Shown here: piece by piece, positions 7,114-10,605 of the stretch | Numbering within the stretch: position 1 is the stretch's first letter | Layout: each line of letters starts with the position of its first letter | Source of the DNA: Acanthamoeba castellanii str. Neff | Lineage: Eukaryota > Discosea > Longamoebia > Acanthamoebidae | Assembly: GCF_000313135.1 (NCBI RefSeq) | Contig: NW_004457532.1 | Span: 70,287-80,891, forward strand | Reading direction: 5' to 3' | Length of the DNA: 10,605 nucleotides | Made by a program: the position numbers and the translations under genes | Notes under the pieces: generated by a model | Databases searched by the model: none | The model's input: only the letters and a program-made list of their open reading frames with translations | What the model was told of the DNA's origin: nothing

Positions 7114-10100
7114 TCACAGCCCACTTTCTTCAAGGATGCGCACAGGCGCGGCAAGGCTGATGACATGAGGTTGCGGGGATCGTTCTTTGTCGTGCACCAG
7201 CTGCAGGCCGAACATGATCATTCCCTGTACATCATAATTCACGTTTTAGCGTGTGTAATCCTCATCACTGCGGAAGATGACGGTGGCAAGGTACGTACGC
7301 TGTTCCGTCGATACGAGGCGAGGGTGAGCAGGGGCTCCTTGTCGAACGAACCCGTGGCCTGATTGATACCCACCATGCGACACCGACCGCAAAGCCCCAA
7401 GGCCTAGTCCCAAGGCGAGCGAATGTCAGCGTCTGATCAAAGGCGGGAATGCGGGAAATTGATGGCGTACATTGAAGACCTGGTTGCCGATCATGATGCC
7501 GGCAAAGGCGTCCTCGGCATAGGGCGGGAGGGACGGCGTGCGCTGGAGGATGATGTTGGGGCGGAAGCGAGTGGCCTCCATCTGGAGCGGACTGGCCTTG
7601 GCGCGCAGTCGCAGGTTGAGGTCGTCCACCGAGTTCTCTGACACCAGCAAAAACTGCCCTTCGTTGGCGAACGCTATCTCTCGCCTCGGCCCCTCCTATT
7701 CCCATGCAAGAGCGTGCGAGGTCGCCGAGTCACTTTAAAGCATGATGCTGATGATATGAAGCCGTGAAGCTAAAATGCTAATAAGCACGTACCGCCTCGT
7801 CCTCCGTCTGTCCGCCCCGGCTCCGACCAGCCTTGCGCAGCTTGGTCGGCGATTTGCGCACCAGGGTGCACCTGATTCCCAAAAACGAATGCAACCTGCA
7901 GTGAAGCGCTGCATCAGCGCTGGTGACGTCACATTTAATGGGGGGGAGCTGAGAGGGGAGGCATAGGTACCATTCTTTCACCTCTTCGTCACCGTACAGC
8001 CGGCCTGCGCCGGCGTCGCCGCACACGTCCAGCGCAATTTCCTCATCGGGGAAGCGGGCAAGGTCAAGCGAGAGGCGCTCCATTTCTGGTAAGCCGTCAG
8101 TGAGTGGACAGAGCTGAGTGTGGTGTCATCATAAATGCTGAGAATGTGGGGCTTGCGGAGGGAGGTGCTTACCAGGTGCATCGATGTGCAGCTTGCCCTG
8201 CTCCCTATCCACTGTAGGCTGAATCTGACACAACTTGCTCACCTGAAGTGGAGGCGTTGGGCTGAGCGGAAGCGGTAGCGGCAGGCACTGAGGGGGTGGG
8301 CGGTATGTGAGCAGGCCACGCACCTTCTTTTGGTTGATACCGGACCCCGTCTCATCTACAATCATCCACTCCCTGTCATATACAAATCCGTGATCTCCTA
8401 TCCCCCACTCGCCGCTGATCTCGAACCCTTTGCAAGACTTGATCGGATAGACTGTGTCCCCGCCACACGCCACACACACAACGCTAAGTACTCCAGGGCC
8501 AGCGATCGATTGGGGCCATCATCAAGTATTCACGCACCGAACAGACCCGAGAGGCGGAGGTCAAGCTCCTTGTGCGCCTCTGAACTCAGAGCTCCGACAG
8601 TGGCCAGCGCAGGCCCAGTCTCCACGAAATACTTTCGAAGGAAACTCAAAAAGGTCTGGAAGAGTGAGGGAGAAGAGAAAGGGTAAGAGCGGTTGCGGGG
8701 TGTGGAGTGCCGGGCCCACCCCGGGGGACAGCGATTCACGTACGTCGATGTCCTCCCAGGAAGTCATGTAACCGATCGAGGCCCGGATGGCGCCGGTGGG
8801 TTTCCCATTCATTACGTCGTGGCCGTCCCAGCAAACATGACCGGCCTGTATTGTCGGGCATTCATCATCATCATCACTGAGTCTCAAAGCCAAAATGTGA
8901 TGGTGGCACACGTACCGCAAGGTTTTGCTTGACTTCGGCGGACGTGAGGCCCAGATAGTAGTGGCAGGCGCCGGGATTGCAGAAGCAGCCCGTCCGTATG
9001 TGTATGTTCTCCATCCCCGCCAACTGCTCGACCTCCTTGTAGCCCACCCACTCTCCCGACGCCTTGCGCAGGTTGAAGGCCACTATCGGACCCTGCGTGC
9101 TGGTGGGTTAGGTGATGCCCCTTTTTCTTTACGCGGTCACATGCGTAACGTTCGAACACGACGAGGTGAGGGTTACCTGCTGGGACGAGTCCTTGAGGTG
9201 ATGCCGGCCGTAGATCACGGCAGCGGGAGCTCCGTTGTAGTGGCGAAGCTCGGCCAGCTGGGCGTGGAGATACTGCGCAAGGCAAAACGTGTGTCGCTGG
9301 ACGTTGGCCATCCCTGAGAAGAGACCATCGAGGCAGCGATGAACCACAGGCCAGCGTTGTTTGCGTGGGCTGCGCTGCTCAGTACCTCCAGGCGCGGGTC
9401 CCTGCAATAGGGTGTCGAGGCCGAACTTCAGCGCCACGATGCTGGTGAACGGAACCGTGCCATCTTCGAATCGCTCTGAGGCAGACTTCCGCAGCACGTG
9501 GTACCTGAGCGCACGCCAGTCAGTACCGATCGTGTGCCTCGAGTCAGTCACATCTGCTGCAGTACCTCTCCGTGCTAAGCGACGCCTCTACGGTTCCGCC
9601 TCCGAAGAAGGTCTTGTTTAACAGTGCGGCGCTTTCTGAGTTTCAGATGCGTGCAATTCTTGTGTGAGGAGGCCTCCAAGATCGACGAGTGAGCACTTGG
9701 ACCAAGAAGAGAGGGAGTGGCTACCATTGCGGACGAGGAGGGCACCGATGCCCGTCGGGTAACCAAAGATTTTGTAGAACGATGTCACCACGAAGTCGGC
9801 CGGATACTTTGTCAAGTCGATCGGCGTGTTTGCGGCCAGCGCTGCTGCGTCGACCAGCACGAGCCACCTACAGAGCAGAGTTGGCGTGATCTTTCGTAGT
9901 TAAACGAAGCCGAGTGCAACGCGCGGGGCAAATGGAAGATGGCGGGTGGGGAGGGCTACGCACGTCTTGTCTTCGCCTCGCTTGTTGTGGTAGCGCGTGA
10001 CCCACTCCAGCGAGTACTTGGCTCCCGAAAAGTTGCACTCACCGGGGAAGGCGAACAAACTGTAGTTGCGCGCGCTGCTGTTGTCCTGCGTTCCCCGGTC

Positions 10101-10605
10101 GCCTGTGTCGCCATGCTTTCGCCATTCCTCCTCCTCCTCTTCCATTTCAACCACCTTGAACGAGGCGCCCTTTTCCAGAGCATACCTGTCGTTGACGACG
10201 TGCATGCACGGTGGTCAGACAAGAAAGTAGTCGCTTCAGCCGCCAAGACGAAGTGAGCAGCATACTCGCGAATGCCCACCACCGAGTTGTGAGACTTGAG
10301 CGCGTAGCGGAACTCGCTCTCCGAAGTCCACGGGAAGCACTCACCCACCTGGTGGTCACGAGATGAAGTAACACCCGCGTTGCAGGTCACTGTCGCACCT
10401 CCCACTAGGTAACTGTACGCTGAGTGGACGTGCAGGCGGATGTAAGTACCAACTTAAGACCAGCCGTGGCGCCACCGGTGAACACCACCGAGTAGTCCTT
10501 GGCCGAAGCGTTGAAGAAATCCAATATCTGCTGCCGCACCGCGGCCACCATCTTGGTGGCGTTGGCACTACTCGGGCTCTGGCTGTCTACTCTCGCCACA
10601 CACAC
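7114..10605 (-). CDS. MOCOS: Molybdenum cofactor sulfurase (MOCOS/ABA3 type), right copy, intact but 5'-partial
   Basis: Transfers sulfur from L-cysteine to the molybdenum cofactor of xanthine dehydrogenase and aldehyde oxidase (family knowledge). Seventeen exons join in frame: 10586-10450, 10348-10266, 10185-9964, 9867-9725, 9635-9566, 9504-9386, 9313-9177, 9092-8916, 8845-8744, 8655-8538, 8451-8324, 8242-8173, 8085-7971, 7895-7793, 7695-7471, 7403-7299 and 7224-7114, ending in TGA. They encode about 720 residues. The class V aminotransferase domain comes first, with the PLP lysine in [12 protein letters not shown] and the cysteine motif [11 protein letters not shown]. Then follow the MOSC N-terminal beta barrel ([18 protein letters not shown]) and the MOSC domain ([28 protein letters not shown]). 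Against human MOCOS the PLP lysine position implies about 80-90 residues lie beyond 10605. Bases 10587-10605 are read as intron. Every exon was placed by GT..AG sites plus family similarity. Confidence 0.93.
7577..9939. repeat. Direct repeat, right arm (MOCOS segmental duplication)
   Basis: Partner of 1-2312, offset 7576 at its left end. The right arm is about 50 bases longer because of intron insertions. On both sides of it the MOCOS gene continues normally: C-terminal exons to 7114 and N-terminal exons to 10586. This arm therefore sits in the ancestral gene structure and the left arm is the displaced copy. Confidence 0.93.

Overview
The window looks like nuclear DNA of a compact, GC-rich, intron-dense protist. 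An amoebozoan such as Acanthamoeba would fit, but that is inference from style, not a database match. Genes are broken by many short GT..AG introns (about 50 to 140 bases), intergenic gaps are short, and CA/TG microsatellites lie in introns. No bacterial operon, rRNA, convincing tRNA, CRISPR array or transposon was seen.

Layout: (1) 1-2312, minus strand, a partial second copy of the molybdenum cofactor sulfurase (MOCOS) gene. It lacks its 5' exons and carries a one-base deletion. (2) 2252-2367, an intron whose donor belongs to a BRF1 gene and whose acceptor belongs to MOCOS. (3) 2368-3316, minus strand, the 5' part of a BRF1 gene (RNA polymerase III factor TFIIIB subunit), cut off in the second cyclin repeat and with an in-frame TGA in its zinc ribbon. 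(4) 3317-3866, a gap with an AT-rich promoter-like end. (5) 3867-5003, plus strand, an unrecognised 378-residue protein with an N-terminal membrane anchor. (6) 5060-6950, minus strand, a five-exon F-box/leucine-rich-repeat gene of 544 residues. (7) 7114-10605, minus strand, a MOCOS gene whose 17 visible exons all join in frame. It runs off the right edge with about 80-90 N-terminal residues outside.

The main result is a large direct duplication: 1-2312 matches 7577-9939 exon for exon. The right copy appears functional. The left copy appears to be a pseudogene whose 5' end was replaced, inside an intron, by part of BRF1. A real rearrangement and an assembly mis-join between similar CA/TG-rich introns or haplotypes cannot be told apart from this sequence alone. 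The genes share no obvious pathway: MOCOS activates xanthine dehydrogenase/aldehyde oxidase-type enzymes, BRF1 serves Pol III transcription, and F-box/LRR proteins select ubiquitination substrates. I see no coordinated new system.
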